Source of the DNA: Bathynomus jamesi | Taxonomy: Eukaryota > Arthropoda > Malacostraca > Isopoda > Cirolanidae | Reading direction: 5' to 3' | NCBI GenBank assembly: GCA_023014485.1 | Contig: JAJOZX010008836.1 | Coordinates: 1-64,000, forward strand | DNA: 64,000 nucleotides | Part shown: piece after piece, positions 11,371 through 21,073 of the stretch | Layout: the number at the start of each line of letters is the position of its first letter | Position numbering within the stretch: the first letter of the stretch is position 1 | The notes under the pieces: model-generated | Told to the model about the DNA's origin: nothing | The model's input: the letters and a program-made list of their open reading frames with translations, nothing else | The model's database searches: none | Made by a program: the position numbers and the translations under genes

Positions 11371-11458
11371 TAGTCCAATCTTATTTGGTTTTAGAATTTA
11401 TAAATCTTAAAAATCCTAGTGCAATCGTATTTGGCTTTAGAATTTATAAATCTTAAAA
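11365..11458. repeat. Tandem 46-47 bp duplication
   Basis: Two adjacent copies of AATCCTAGTCCAATCTTATTTGG followed by TTTAGAATTTATAAATC differ at a few bases. No function is apparent. Confidence 0.8.
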
Positions 11459-11689
11459 AGATGTAGGAAAACACAAAGGAGAAAATGAATTCCTTCTGAA
11501 AATATTTTTTTTTTATCAATACTATATATTTGGTCCTTAGTTATAAAGAACACATCATTTGATGTTTAAAGACTCCCAAGTTCCAGGAAAATTGAGATGG
11601 TCATTTCACTAAAAAATCTGACAAGATAATTGATCACACAGTTTCCAAATTAGTTGGCAAATTTATGAAAAAAGTGTGTGGAAACCATT

Positions 11690-11840
11690 CATGTGCAAAA
11701 GTCTTAGTTTGATTAAATATGGTAGATGTGGTACACAGTAGCTCTTTAGTTAATTTCAAGAAAAATTTAGACACTTTCATGAGTGAAAGAGATAGTTTGT
11801 AGATTGTATATCGTGTATATCCTTAGTTTCAGTTTTGTAG
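11690..11840 (+). pseudogene. LINE C-terminal scrap
   Basis: The + strand reads DVVHSSSLVNFKKNLDTFM then SERDSL and a stop. The same peptide occurs on the minus strand at 12010-12080 (DVVNSSSLVNFKKNLDT), so two inverted copies of one LINE tail lie 200 bp apart. Confidence 0.65.
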
Positions 11841-12004
11841 GCTCTTTTGGTGGAAGTAAATAGTTGTATATTAATTAGTTAGTTTGAGATTGACATTTTA
11901 CAAAATTTTATTATTATTAAAATGTAGCTGATGACTTGGATTACCTCAATAGGCCCAAGTGCCTTCATGTTATCCAAATGTAATGTAACGTAATAACTTA
12001 GCTA

Positions 12005-12420
12005 AGAATACGGTATAGACTATTCACATTCAGCAAACTATCTCTTTCATTCATAGAAGTGTCTAAATTTTTCTTAAAATTAACTAATGAGCTACTGTTT
12101 ACCACATCATATGGCAAGTCATTCCAAAAATCTACTACTCTATGAGTAAAGAAGTATTTTTGTAGATCAAGTCAACAAGTCTGTTTTCTAATTTTCTTAT
12201 TATGCCCACAAGTTATCCCATCAGTATCTAGTGAGAAAAAGTTATGTACATCTAAAGTGTCCAAACCTGAAAACATTTTAAACATCTGTATCATATCTCT
12301 CTTCATGTCTCTCAAAACTAAACATGCCTAGTTCCTTTAATCTTTTCCAGTATCCCTAACTACTGTCATCAAATGAATTAATTAGCCACAGCCTACTAAG
12401 GGCCTATTTCTTTTTACAAC
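12005..12420 (-). pseudogene. LINE C-terminal fragment (CR1/jockey type)
   Basis: Minus-strand frames read RLKELGMFSFERHEERYD, MIQMFKMFSGLDTLDV, HNKKIRKQTC and FFTHRVVDFWNDLPYD, then VVNSSSLVNF. This is the conserved C-terminal region after the reverse transcriptase of CR1/L2/jockey elements, with stops and one frameshift. Confidence 0.7.
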
Positions 12421-12429
12421 ATTGAATTG

Positions 12430-13780
12430 TAATTTTACTTCCATTTTATTATTTGGTAAGTTAATTCACAAATGTTAAATTATCTAAATAAGTTTTACTC
12501 ATCCAGCAAACATCCTCTTGTTCAGGCCATTTAAAAGGATTCTTTTTCATGAAATTTACTAATAGATCCTTCTCAGTATCACACACTTAAACTATGTTTC
12601 CAACAAACCAGTCACCTTCATAGAAACAGGCCACATATGTACCAGGTTTATATTGGTAAGCCACATTTTCTTGGACCAAAAATTAATTACTTTAGATGTC
12701 ACAAATACAATTTTAAGGTATGTATATAGTATAAGGGTTTTATCAGCTATCATGTATTTATTTTGAAGTTGCAGCAAAGTTTGTTTAACCAGCTATTTTT
12801 ATTTTTCTTGCTCTACTTTGCCCACAACAACAACCTTAAGGGTTTCAAATGTTCAATCAAGAGTTAAAGTTACATTTGCAGTTTTAAAACAGGTTTGTAA
12901 TGGGTTTTTATTGATAAATGATGAAATAGAGAAATCTTCATTTCCTTGGTGGTTCCTTATTCTTTACATTCAAGGCCTATCCTAACTAAAAACATTGTAA
13001 ATTTTTAATTCAACCTGCGTCACAGGTTGATGTCTTAGTGACAGAATGGGGTTATCTGGCAAACTTTTTTCCTGAAACTGTACTGTGCATGTTTAAAACT
13101 AACATTTATTTCAGAAGTTTTGCGCAATGATTCCTCATTTCATGAAAGTAATATAAGTTACTCATTACTAAAACACTTGGTTTTGAATAATAAATATTAC
13201 ACCTTTTGGTTTAAAGAGAAAATATTTGTGACCAAAAAGGGTTAAGAACTACATGTTTAAGTTTAAACGTTATTGTAATCCCTCCTGGAAATCTCTTCAG
13301 AGATAATTATGTGACTCTTACATGGTAAATTGGTGTCAATTGTTACTCCAATGAATTTTTTTTAACTTCTATTATGATAATAGACTTAACAATTCAGTTA
13401 ATCCAAATATATATATATATATATATACAGTATATATAAATTTATGAAACTGAAAACTTTTAGTATTTCTTATATAATTTAAATTGCTGACAATTAGAAA
13501 AAAGAAAGAAATCAATAGTTTAACCAGAAACTAAATAAAATAAGCATTTAACTTGACTTTGTGCATATAACTAAACAAATATTTAAAATAAAATCCCTTC
13601 AATGTACAGTACAGCACTGAATAGAAAAATAAGCGAACCTACAAAATATGATCTTGATACAACATTAAATTTGATTAATATTCATCTTTTCACCCCCTCA
13701 CGCGCGGTTAAATCAGTACAATATATTGAATTGCCATTGAAAACTGACTAAGAAAATATATATCTTATGTTGTGCAAATT
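12430..13780. other. AT-rich interval, nothing recognised
   Basis: No coding homology, RNA gene or terminal repeats were seen on either strand. A (TA)n tract sits at about 13409-13430. Confidence 0.6.
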
Positions 13781-13822
13781 TGTTGAAATGTACTTTTTTT
13801 TTTTTAATAAAATATATTTCCT

Positions 13823-13870
13823 GTTTTGGCTATAATGTACTTTTTCCATAAAATATTTTTCCTGGTTGGG
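13823..13870 (+). repeat. 48 bp repeat, right copy
   Basis: Partner of 10898-10945 (GTTTTGGCTATAATGTAC, then CATAAAATATTTTTCCTGG). A third, more diverged copy of the core lies immediately upstream at about 13787. Confidence 0.8.
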
Positions 13871-14174
13871 CTATTTTCATTACTCTGCGATTTAATTAGC
13901 TGATTGGGATTTGTTCTGGCTATTTTTCAAATTGGATTCAGTTTAGTGGTGTTTGTGATAGAACTATGACGTGCCACTCGTGTGATTTTGACCTGAGTAG
14001 TCATGTGTCCTAGATGAAGACAAAGGATTGGATGTTTTTATCAATTACGGCGTTATTCTCTCATCCTTAACTTGTCCAAAATGTGACAGTCAGTGCCTAA
14101 CACGAAAAGATCAGAAGATATTTAGGTGAAATAACCAATATCAGCCTGTTAGGTTAATTGAATGTACGGCTAGG

Positions 14175-15420
14175 TTATTGATGACACTTTTCTCCTGTTT
14201 AAATCACCAGACCATATCCCTTTGTTTCGTAATTACCTTAATTCTAAGCACCCTAACATTCAATTTACTTCAGAAGTTGAATCTAATAGCTCTCTGTCCT
14301 TTTTGGACATTAAGATAATAAAAACTAATTCCTCTTTTGAAACTTCCGTTTACCGAAAGCCGACATTCACCAATCTTACTACGAACTTTTCTTCCTTTAT
14401 CCCTTTAGGTTTCAAACGAAATTTAATCTCGACTCTGACCAATAGAGCTTTCAATATCTGTTCAGATTACTTCAAACTACACGATGAACTAGATTTCATC
14501 CGAAAACTCCTTGCCAAGAATAATTTCCCTTCTAGACTGGTGGAGACTACAATAGGCAGAACCTTAAATAGACTAATAAGCCCTACAACTAGAGACTTAA
14601 TTACAGTCCCCAAAGATATCCTGTATTTCACTTTGCCCTATATGGGAACCTCAAGTTTTAACATTAGAAACAAACTTTTAAAATTGCTCAAGGAATTCTA
14701 CCCACAACTGTGTATAAAAATTATATTCACCCCGTCTAAATCGATTTACCATTTATTTAAATACAAGGATGTTATTCCTACACTTCTTAAGTCATCTATA
14801 GTTTATCAATACAAGTGTGACCACTGTATGGGGTCATATATAGGTAAAACTAAAAGACATTTAAAATCTCGTATTTACGAACATCTCGGTAAATCGGTCC
14901 GTACAAATTTACCCCTTGGCAAACCACCTAATTCTCTCGTACGTAATCACTCGCACAACAATAACCACCCAATTTCACAGTCTAATTTCACCGTACTTGC
15001 TGCTGGAAGCTCTGACCTTAAGCTTAAAATTATGGAGTCTTTGTTTATTTATAAACTAAAACCAGACCTAAATTCTGACGAATCATCGATAGATCTGCTA
15101 TGTTTTGGTTAAGGTACTAGTTTATTTTATTTACATTTCAGTTTTAATGCTTTTACTTTTTTATAATTTTAACTTTTTAACTTCACATTTATTTACCTTT
15201 TAGTTTTAATGTTTTACATTTTCTTAGCTACTTTTTATAATTTTTTAAGTTTATTTTAAATTGTTATTAAGCAATTTGTATTTTGTATGTGATTTGGAAT
15301 TTTATTGTTTTAGCCCTGAAGATGGAATTAGTGCATTCCGAAACGTTGGTACGATTAAACCTTGAAGGATGTTTGTATTTTCTCTGGTGTTCCTGTTTAT
15401 TATTAAACTGCGTTTTCCGC
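14175..15420 (+). mobile_element. 5'-truncated Penelope-like element
   Basis: This is the 3' part of a PLE, starting at the catalytic block of the reverse transcriptase and running through the GIY-YIG endonuclease to a 3' end. Near 15313-15365 the end reads CTGAAGATGG, a hairpin, CCGAAACG and then GTACG, which resembles the hammerhead core seen in the other PLE copies but with CTGAAGA in place of CTGATGA. The DNA from 13870 to 14170 shows no PLE homology. A (TA)n tract follows at 15439. Confidence 0.85.
14222..15112 (+). CDS. PLE polyprotein C-terminal half (RT tail plus GIY-YIG endonuclease)
   Basis: This 296-codon open frame has no internal stop. Upstream in the same frame, from 14178, the DNA reads VIDDTFLLFKSPDH, where IDD is the catalytic YxDD motif, so the true protein began further upstream and the first ATG-like codon is not a real start. 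Residues about 15-60 include SFLDIKIIKTN and YRKPTFTNL, the conserved post-YxDD region. From about residue 195 comes a GIY-YIG domain: YKCDHCMGSYIGKTKRHLK, SRIYEHL, HSHNNNHPI and finally MESLFIYKLKPDLN with the catalytic Glu near 271. The Cys and His residues fit the zinc-binding linker typical of Penelope enzymes. This is the best-preserved PLE frame in the window, but it is truncated and presumably immobile. Confidence 0.85.
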   Translation: MFRNYLNSKHPNIQFTSEVESNSSLSFLDIKIIKTNSSFETSVYRKPTFTNLTTNFSSFIPLGFKRNLISTLTNRAFNICSDYFKLHDELDFIRKLLAKNNFPSRLVETTIGRTLNRLISPTTRDLITVPKDILYFTLPYMGTSSFNIRNKLLKLLKEFYPQLCIKIIFTPSKSIYHLFKYKDVIPTLLKSSIVYQYKCDHCMGSYIGKTKRHLKSRIYEHLGKSVRTNLPLGKPPNSLVRNHSHNNNHPISQSNFTVLAAGSSDLKLKIMESLFIYKLKPDLNSDESSIDLLCFG

Positions 15421-15953
15421 GCCACCAATCAATAGCCGATATATATATATATATATATAGTTATTAGTAAATTCAGGTATGCCTACCTTATTTCTTTCGC
15501 GGATTGTTATTTAATATAATTGTGTGTATTTCTTTCAATAACAGAGAAGTTAGCTAAGAATATGATACCATACAAATTATGCGTAAATATTTTCATTGTA
15601 GAAATAATAATAATGAAAATATTACTATTTGAAGTAAGTGGTGGTTTCTGCTCGAATAGCTTGTAGAAGGATATTCCCTCGGGCCGAAAAAGGTCTCTAG
15701 GGACGATTCGAATTGATGCGAACACGATCGTTTGTTTTGATTTTATTTCGGCGAAACGAGATACTACAGCCCTTCCATATATATATCCTCTAATTATATT
15801 TTAAAAAGAGCATTCGTTTCCACATTAAACTGTGGGTCGATAATCCAATCAGAAGATCCCCAGGAGAGATGAAAAAAAGCATTGGTTTCCGGGGTGTGTG
15901 TGAGTGTGTGTGCACGAGTTGTTCATATACAAACACAGCTGGGGAATGTACGA

Positions 15954-16008
<55 letters not shown>

Positions 16009-16153
16009 TGGGGCTCGATTGATTAACTATATAAATATATTATGGTGTTTTATATGCTTTGTGCACAGACAAGCGTGTGTTTCATAAATTTCTCTTCATT
16101 TGAAGTGAAGGGAGACTTATCAGGGATTGGGGGGAAGGTCTCTCAACCCTCAG

Positions 16154-16185
<32 letters not shown>

Positions 16186-16197
16186 TGTTTATTCGTT

Positions 16198-16241
<44 letters not shown>

Positions 16242-16490
16242 TGTATATATATATATATACATCAAGAGCGGTCTGGAAGGAAGATCTCTCATGTCGTCCG
16301 ACCCCGTTATAGCGGATTGTATTTGGGATAATTTCAACTTTTAATTGAATTGTTTCGTAAATTTTCATATTGTTTCGTTGTTCAATTATTTATAATAAAA
16401 ATTAAGTGTGTAAAAATTATTTATTTAATAAACAGAATTTAATTGGATTCAATTGTAGTACACAATGGATGATTAATATATGGTTTTCTG
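15421..16490. repeat. Microsatellite-rich interval
   Basis: It contains (TA)n at 15439-15460, a long (TA)n at 15954-16006, (GT)n at 16154-16181 and (TA)n at 16200-16258. Open frames here are only dinucleotide translation (IYIYIY, CVCVCV). Around 15820-15870 TTCCACATTAAACTGTGGGT resembles the tail of the SINEs at 35.7 and 37.6 kb, a weak match. Confidence 0.8.
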
Positions 16491-16494
16491 GAAT

Positions 16495-17090
16495 ACATGT
16501 CGCTATCTGATGCTGCGATCTGGCAACTCAGCAGCTGAATACATGGCGTGATCTGACAAATCAGCAACTGAATACATGGCGCTACCTGGCAACTCAGCCA
16601 GAATAGAGGTTTATAAAAGACCGAGAGACGACTGACGGAGTCATTCCGGCTCGGCTCCCAGCCGAGCAAGGACCTCTGGTCCTTCTCTTTCTGGCCCTTT
16701 GGGAAAACCCCTTAGAGGCCTCTTAGGTTAGGTAAACGAAAATAACTTGGGGGAGAACTCCGCCTCCAAGTTGCATGCCTTGCAATCAAAGGCCACTACT
16801 CTCTCTCTCTCTCCTTCAGGTGTCTCTCTCTCCTTCAGGTGTCTCTCTCTCCTTCAGGTGTACCCCTCCCCCCTTGGCTCAGCCAACTGGCTGATTCTGG
16901 CTGATTAGGAGCCTATAAAACAACGCCTACTCGGCTGAAGTCTTAATATGCACTTGGCTCCTGCCAGGTGAACACCTCTCCTCCTTCTTTCTGGTCCTTT
17001 GGGGGGAATAGCTTGGGGGAGAACTCCGCCCCCAAGTTGCATGCCCCTTGCAACCTAGGTTGGCAACAAAGGGCCCTTTGGGGTATTTTT
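16495..17090 (+). repeat. Repeat unit with two TATA-like boxes
   Basis: Upstream are imperfect 34 bp tandem repeats (CTGGCAACTCAGC and AACTGAATACATGGCG, 16510-16605). They lead to TTTATAAAAGACCGAGAG at 16610. About 300 bp later a second unit has GCCTATAAAACAACGC at 16912. Both are followed by a shared block of roughly 80 bp (CTTGGGGGAGAACTCCGCC at 16745-16765 and 17012-17032). The arrangement looks like two copies of a promoter-bearing repeat, possibly from an LTR-type element, but no LTR pair, primer site or polymerase was found. Confidence 0.4.
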
Positions 17091-17234
17091 TCCTTTTCTT
17101 AATTTTTTTTATTTTTTTATTTTATTTTTTATTTTTTGCAACACCCCCCACCCCCTTTGCAACAACCTCACCCCACTTTGCATCATTGCAACATTACGTC
17201 ATCACTTGCAGCATTCTTGCACTCTCCCCTTTTT

Positions 17235-18960
17235 CGGCTATACTACTGATCTAACAGAAGTATCTGAAATATTAAGAGCTCAGTACGAATCATCTTTCAG
17301 TTTCCCAAAAACTGACAAACTGATAGGCGATAGAAACGCGTTCTTTGAAGAACTACAAGGGGGAAAGTATAACAGACTACGACTTTACAACAGATAATAT
17401 TACACAAGCTATGGTGAAACTGAAACCACACTCGGCGGCAGGACCGGACAAGTGGAATGCTACACTGATCAAAAACTGCAAGAATGCAATCGCTGAGCTG
17501 AGCCCCTTTATTGGATATGGAGACGATCACTAGACACGGGAGAAATACCGGGTATCCTGAAGAGAGCGAGCATAGTCCCAATATATAAAGGAGATCGATC
17601 CGAGGCCAAAAACTATAGGCCAGTGTCACTTACAGCTCATCTCAATAAAATATTTGAAAGAACAGTTAAAGAAAAATCTATGACTTTTTGGAAACTCGGA
17701 AAAAATTAAATGATAACCAACGTGGATTTCGGTCAGGCAGATCATGCCCATCACAACTAATGAAACACTACAACAACATTATTGATGCACGTAAAAGTAA
17801 TGAAAGCTATGATGTAATATACACAGTCTTTGCTAAGGCGTTCGACAAGTGTGACTATGGAATCATAATACATAAACTGAAATATATGGGAATAACAGGA
17901 AAAGTAGGGAAATGGATATATAATTTCCTTAGTGAGCGGCGGCAAGTCGTTACAGTTCGAGAAATATTTTCATCAGAATCAAAGGTACTCAGCTCAGTAC
18001 CACAAGGAACAGCATTAGCTCCATTACTCCTCATAATCATGCTAACTGACATAGATGAGGACGTTACCAGAGACAGCACAGTAACATCTTTTGCCGATGA
18101 CACAAAGATTAGTAGAAAAATCCAGAAGATCTAGAATCTCTACAAACAGACATGAACAGAATCTACAAGTGGTCGGAAGACAACAATATGGAATTTAATT
18201 GTTAAGGTACGGAAAAAAGGGAGGACCTAAAATCCATGGAATACTATACCCCAAATGGACAGAAAATTCAGAGAAATTCTAAAGCAAAAGATTTAGGGGT
18301 TGTAATGACGGATGATGCGAAATTTGAAACACAAAATAAGATAGACGTAAACAGAGCAAAGAGAATAACTGGGCAGATACTGAGAACCTTTAAACGAAGC
18401 GATGGGAATATAATGATTCCTCTATCGAAAACACTGATTATACCCAAGTTGGAATACTGCTTGGTTCTAACATCCTCATATAAAAAAAAAAGACATTAAT
18501 CAGCTAGAAGAAATTCAGAGAAGCTTCACAGCCAAGATCAATGGGTGCAAAGAACTAAATTACTGGGAAAGGTTACGTGAATTAAACCTATATTCACTGG
18601 AAAGAAGAAGAGAGAGCTACACCATTATTTACACTTGGAAAATAATGGAGAAACGCGCCCCTAATCTTACTCTGAACCCTATAACCCTTTAAAAAACAGT
18701 GGAAAATAGAAAAGGAAAACTGTGTTGTGTTCCCAAATTAAAGGCAAGACAGGGAACATCCTCAACCCTGAAGGAAATAGTTTTGTTGTGAGAGGACCAA
18801 GACTGTTTAAACAGCTGTCCAAGGAACTAAGGAACACGAGTAGTGTTGCGGTGGTATCTTCAAAAGAAGATTAGACGCCTGTCTCAGAACAATCCCAGAT
18901 GAGCCGGGCGTACCTGACTATGTGAGGTGGAGTACAAGAAACCAACGCTTTACTTTACAA
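17235..18960 (+). pseudogene. 5'-truncated LINE reverse transcriptase, jockey/CR1-like
   Basis: The + strand carries ILRAQYESSFSFPK (17275), PHSAAGPDKWNATLIKNC (17430), NQRGFRSGRSCPSQL (17715), KAFDKCDYGIIIHKLKYMG (17840), VPQGTALAPLLLIIM (18000) and SFADDTKISRKIQ (18090). It then continues KAKDLGVVMTDDAKFETQ (18280) and a C-terminal FKRRLDACLRT-like block (18850). These are the standard RT blocks of a non-LTR retrotransposon, with the catalytic FADD intact. Stops and frameshifts at about 17395, 17535, 18135 and 18495 inactivate it. The minus-strand LINE at 21020-28625 is the same family: its KDLEVIMTDDAKFETQ matches closely. Confidence 0.85.
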
Positions 18961-18974
18961 GGCCAACTCGAAAG

Positions 18975-19045
18975 GAGGGGTGACAAGCTTGACCTTCGTG
19001 AAATGAGGAATCATCACACGGAACATTTGAAAGGTTGAAAGGAAA
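18975..19045 (+). repeat. Possible SINE tail remnant
   Basis: AAGCTTGACCTTCGTGAAATG and GAAAGGTTGAAAGGAAAG resemble the segment after the second tRNA-like module of the SINE at 35516-35830 (AGCTTGACCTTCGTCAGAATG, then GGTGGAAAGAAA). A (GT)n tract follows at 19068-19098. Confidence 0.4.
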
Positions 19046-19068
19046 GCTATATATATAAGTATATATAA

Positions 19069-19108
<40 letters not shown>

Positions 19109-19151
19109 ATTAAACAAATCAATAAAGAACACAAATGAAGTACACCATTAA

Positions 19152-19620
19152 ATGAACGTATACATGGCTATCGAGAATGTGTGTCCAGGGCGGGAGAGGT
19201 GTAAGTGGGGATTAAAGGGGTTAATGGAGGAAGGACGCAAGTTCTCAGTCCTCTTAGGTGACTTTGAAAAGAAATTAGCCAAACCCGACAGTGTTTGGGA
19301 AAAACATCGGCATTCCTTGATGCATGTGGCCGATTGCTGCAGCACTAAATTAAAAACATGACTGTAGCAGTGCACAAACAATGCTTGTGGAAAAGTTTTC
19401 TTTATTTTTGCCTGAAGCCCTGGAAAAGTTTTCTTTATTTTTGCCCGAAGTCCTAAGTTTCCTGATATAACAGTTGCACCATCGTACGTCTGAGCGACTA
19501 GTTTTCCTTGTAAATTAAATTTCTCCACGACGATACTGTACATGTTTATACAATGCCTCAGCAGATCTGTCCACACTGATATCTGTAAACCCTATAAAGC
19601 TCTCTTGGACCTCACCACGT
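19152..19620 (-). pseudogene. Fragment of hAT-type transposase (zinc finger MYM1-like)
   Basis: The minus strand reads VVEKFNLQGKLVAQTYDGA (19500), a region containing the second catalytic Asp of this hAT group, then LFVHCYSHVFNLVLQQSA with the CxxH motif and CRCFSQTLSGLANFFSKS. A 40 bp internal tandem duplication repeats AKIKKTFP. Only the middle of the transposase is present; no dimerisation domain or terminal repeats were found. It is related to, but distinct from, the full hAT at 50630-54571. Confidence 0.75.
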
Positions 19621-19736
19621 TCATCCACGTAGCGTAGCAGATAATTGTGATTTATTAATAATGTCTGAACACTCATCAAGAAGAAGAGCTACAAATAACA
19701 CAAGTAATTTTTTTCTCATCACGCCAATCATAACAC

Positions 19737-20248
19737 GGATAATCTCTAGGAGCGCTCCATTTTTCAATATTAAACATACACTCATAAAACATATACCATT
19801 TGAAAGCTCACATTTTTCTGAGTCTAAAAATGTAGTAATCCAAAAGCATCAATAGCAAATAAAAAGTAACTAGATTTAATTAATTGTTTGACGCGTGACG
19901 TCATTAACTACATTATAAAGGTTGGCTAAGTTATAAATCTTCAGTCTGTGTTGTAAGATGGTATTTTTGGTAATTGTTACGCTAACCTAACCTAACATGA
20001 ATATGTTATTACATCATCATTTGTATAATTTAGGTCTCAGGGGTACGGGGGCGGAGCCCCCGTAAAGATCACGCATCACAAATTGATCGGTATAGGGTTT
20101 TATATTTAAACCTAGTTACTTTTTATTTGCTGTTGATACTTTTGGATTACTACATTTTTAGACTCAGAAAAATGTGAGCTTTCAAATGGTATATGTTTTA
20201 TGAGTGTATGTTTAATATTGAAAAATGGAGCGCTCCTAGAGATTATCC
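19737..20248. mobile_element. Foldback element with 142 bp inverted repeats
   Basis: The arms at 19737-19877 and 20107-20248 are inverted copies with about three mismatches. They start GGATAATCTCTAGGAGCGCTCC on the outside and end AGTTACTTTTTATTTGCT. The 230 bp spacer has no coding and includes a strong hairpin, TACGGGGGC-GGA-GCCCCCGTA, near 20045-20065. Long arms and no gene suggest a non-autonomous foldback or MITE-type element. The flanks show no clear target duplication. Confidence 0.75.
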
Positions 20249-20419
20249 TAATTTTTTTCAGAAAACTGTATAAAAAAATATTTTAAAAATATTGCTATTC
20301 AAAAAATATGATGTATTAGAAATTTTCAACTAACGAAAATATTACAACTTAACCTAACCAATCATCAATATGTGGTGGCCCCCGTTAATGCGTAAGTACC
20401 CTATATATAATATATAGTA

Positions 20420-20911
20420 AGGAATAAGAGGACGAGAAGGGGGGTACATGTTTATTAGTCAAACGTTTCTGAAATTCAATTTCCATCATCAGTGCTAAAA
20501 ATGAAAAGTAAAAAAGTGAACAAATATAGTGAATAAAAGATTTTATACAATATACTTATGCAGTCCCATGATAATAATTTTAAAAAAGTTACATGAAATG
20601 TAGAGAGGCAAGATAATGGCTAAAATATACAAAAATTGAAACATCTTACCTGGTTATTATACGAGGGGGGGGGGGGGGGTAAACTAATTGTGTAATGGTT
20701 GAATATTGAAGTATCCATGTTAGAACCCGGAGAGTGATAGTGGATTTCTTTTCAGTGGTGGTTCAGAGGAAATTATTTAGTTATGTTTAAGTTGAAGGCA
20801 GAACTATAGTCTTCAAGGATTGGTTTTGTACTAAGGATGTATAGGGATTCGAGGATGCGGAGGTCAGTGGGTTGGTATGCTGAATTGATAATTTTGAAAT
20901 TGGTTGGGAAT
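20420..20911 (-). mobile_element. Penelope-like element 3' end
   Basis: Collinear with 6181-6600 and, inverted, with 10560-10897. Minus-strand coding at 20770-20910 gives LPTNFEI-like, NSAYQPTDLRILESL and STKPILEDYSSAFNL, the end of the GIY-YIG domain including its catalytic Glu region. The rest is 3' untranslated, with a 16-base G run at about 20665-20682 (a C run on the element's own strand). The 3' terminus carries the best hammerhead-like core in the window. Confidence 0.8.
20440..20500 (-). ncRNA. Hammerhead-ribozyme-like motif with both conserved cores
   Basis: On the minus strand: AGCA, CTGATGA, stem-loop TGGAAATTGAATTTCA, GAAAC, a small stem GTTT with loop GACTAAT and AAAC, then ATGTAC, in which GTA would be the cleavage triplet. 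CUGAUGA and GAAA are exactly the two conserved hammerhead cores, in the right order around stem II. Stem I pairing is not obvious from the sequence alone. Confidence 0.55.
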
Positions 20912-20912
20912 T

Positions 20913-20931
20913 GACGCACGGAACTTCTACC

Positions 20932-20989
<58 letters not shown>

Positions 20990-21010
20990 CTGGTAGAAGT
21001 TCCGTGCGTC
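20913..21010. repeat. Perfect 23 bp inverted repeat around a (TA)n tract
   Basis: GACGCACGGAACTTCTACCA at 20913 and its exact complement ending at 21010 flank a (TA)n(CA)n tract of about 52 bp. The left arm abuts the PLE end and the right arm the 3' side of the minus-strand LINE. Confidence 0.9.
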
Positions 21011-21073
21011 GGTTTTCACACGAAGGTCAAACTGGTAGCCCCACCTCTAGACCTGGCTTGATGGAGAAACAAA

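Noticed and set aside
15869..16344. Open frames of alternating Ile-Tyr or Cys-Val
   Set aside because: They are translations of TA and GT microsatellites, with no protein homology. The same applies to similar frames near 20787, 37326, 48829 and 49807.
19988..20002. Telomeric repeat (CCTAA)n
   Set aside because: Only two and a half units of CCTAA occur. This is too short to indicate a telomere or interstitial array.
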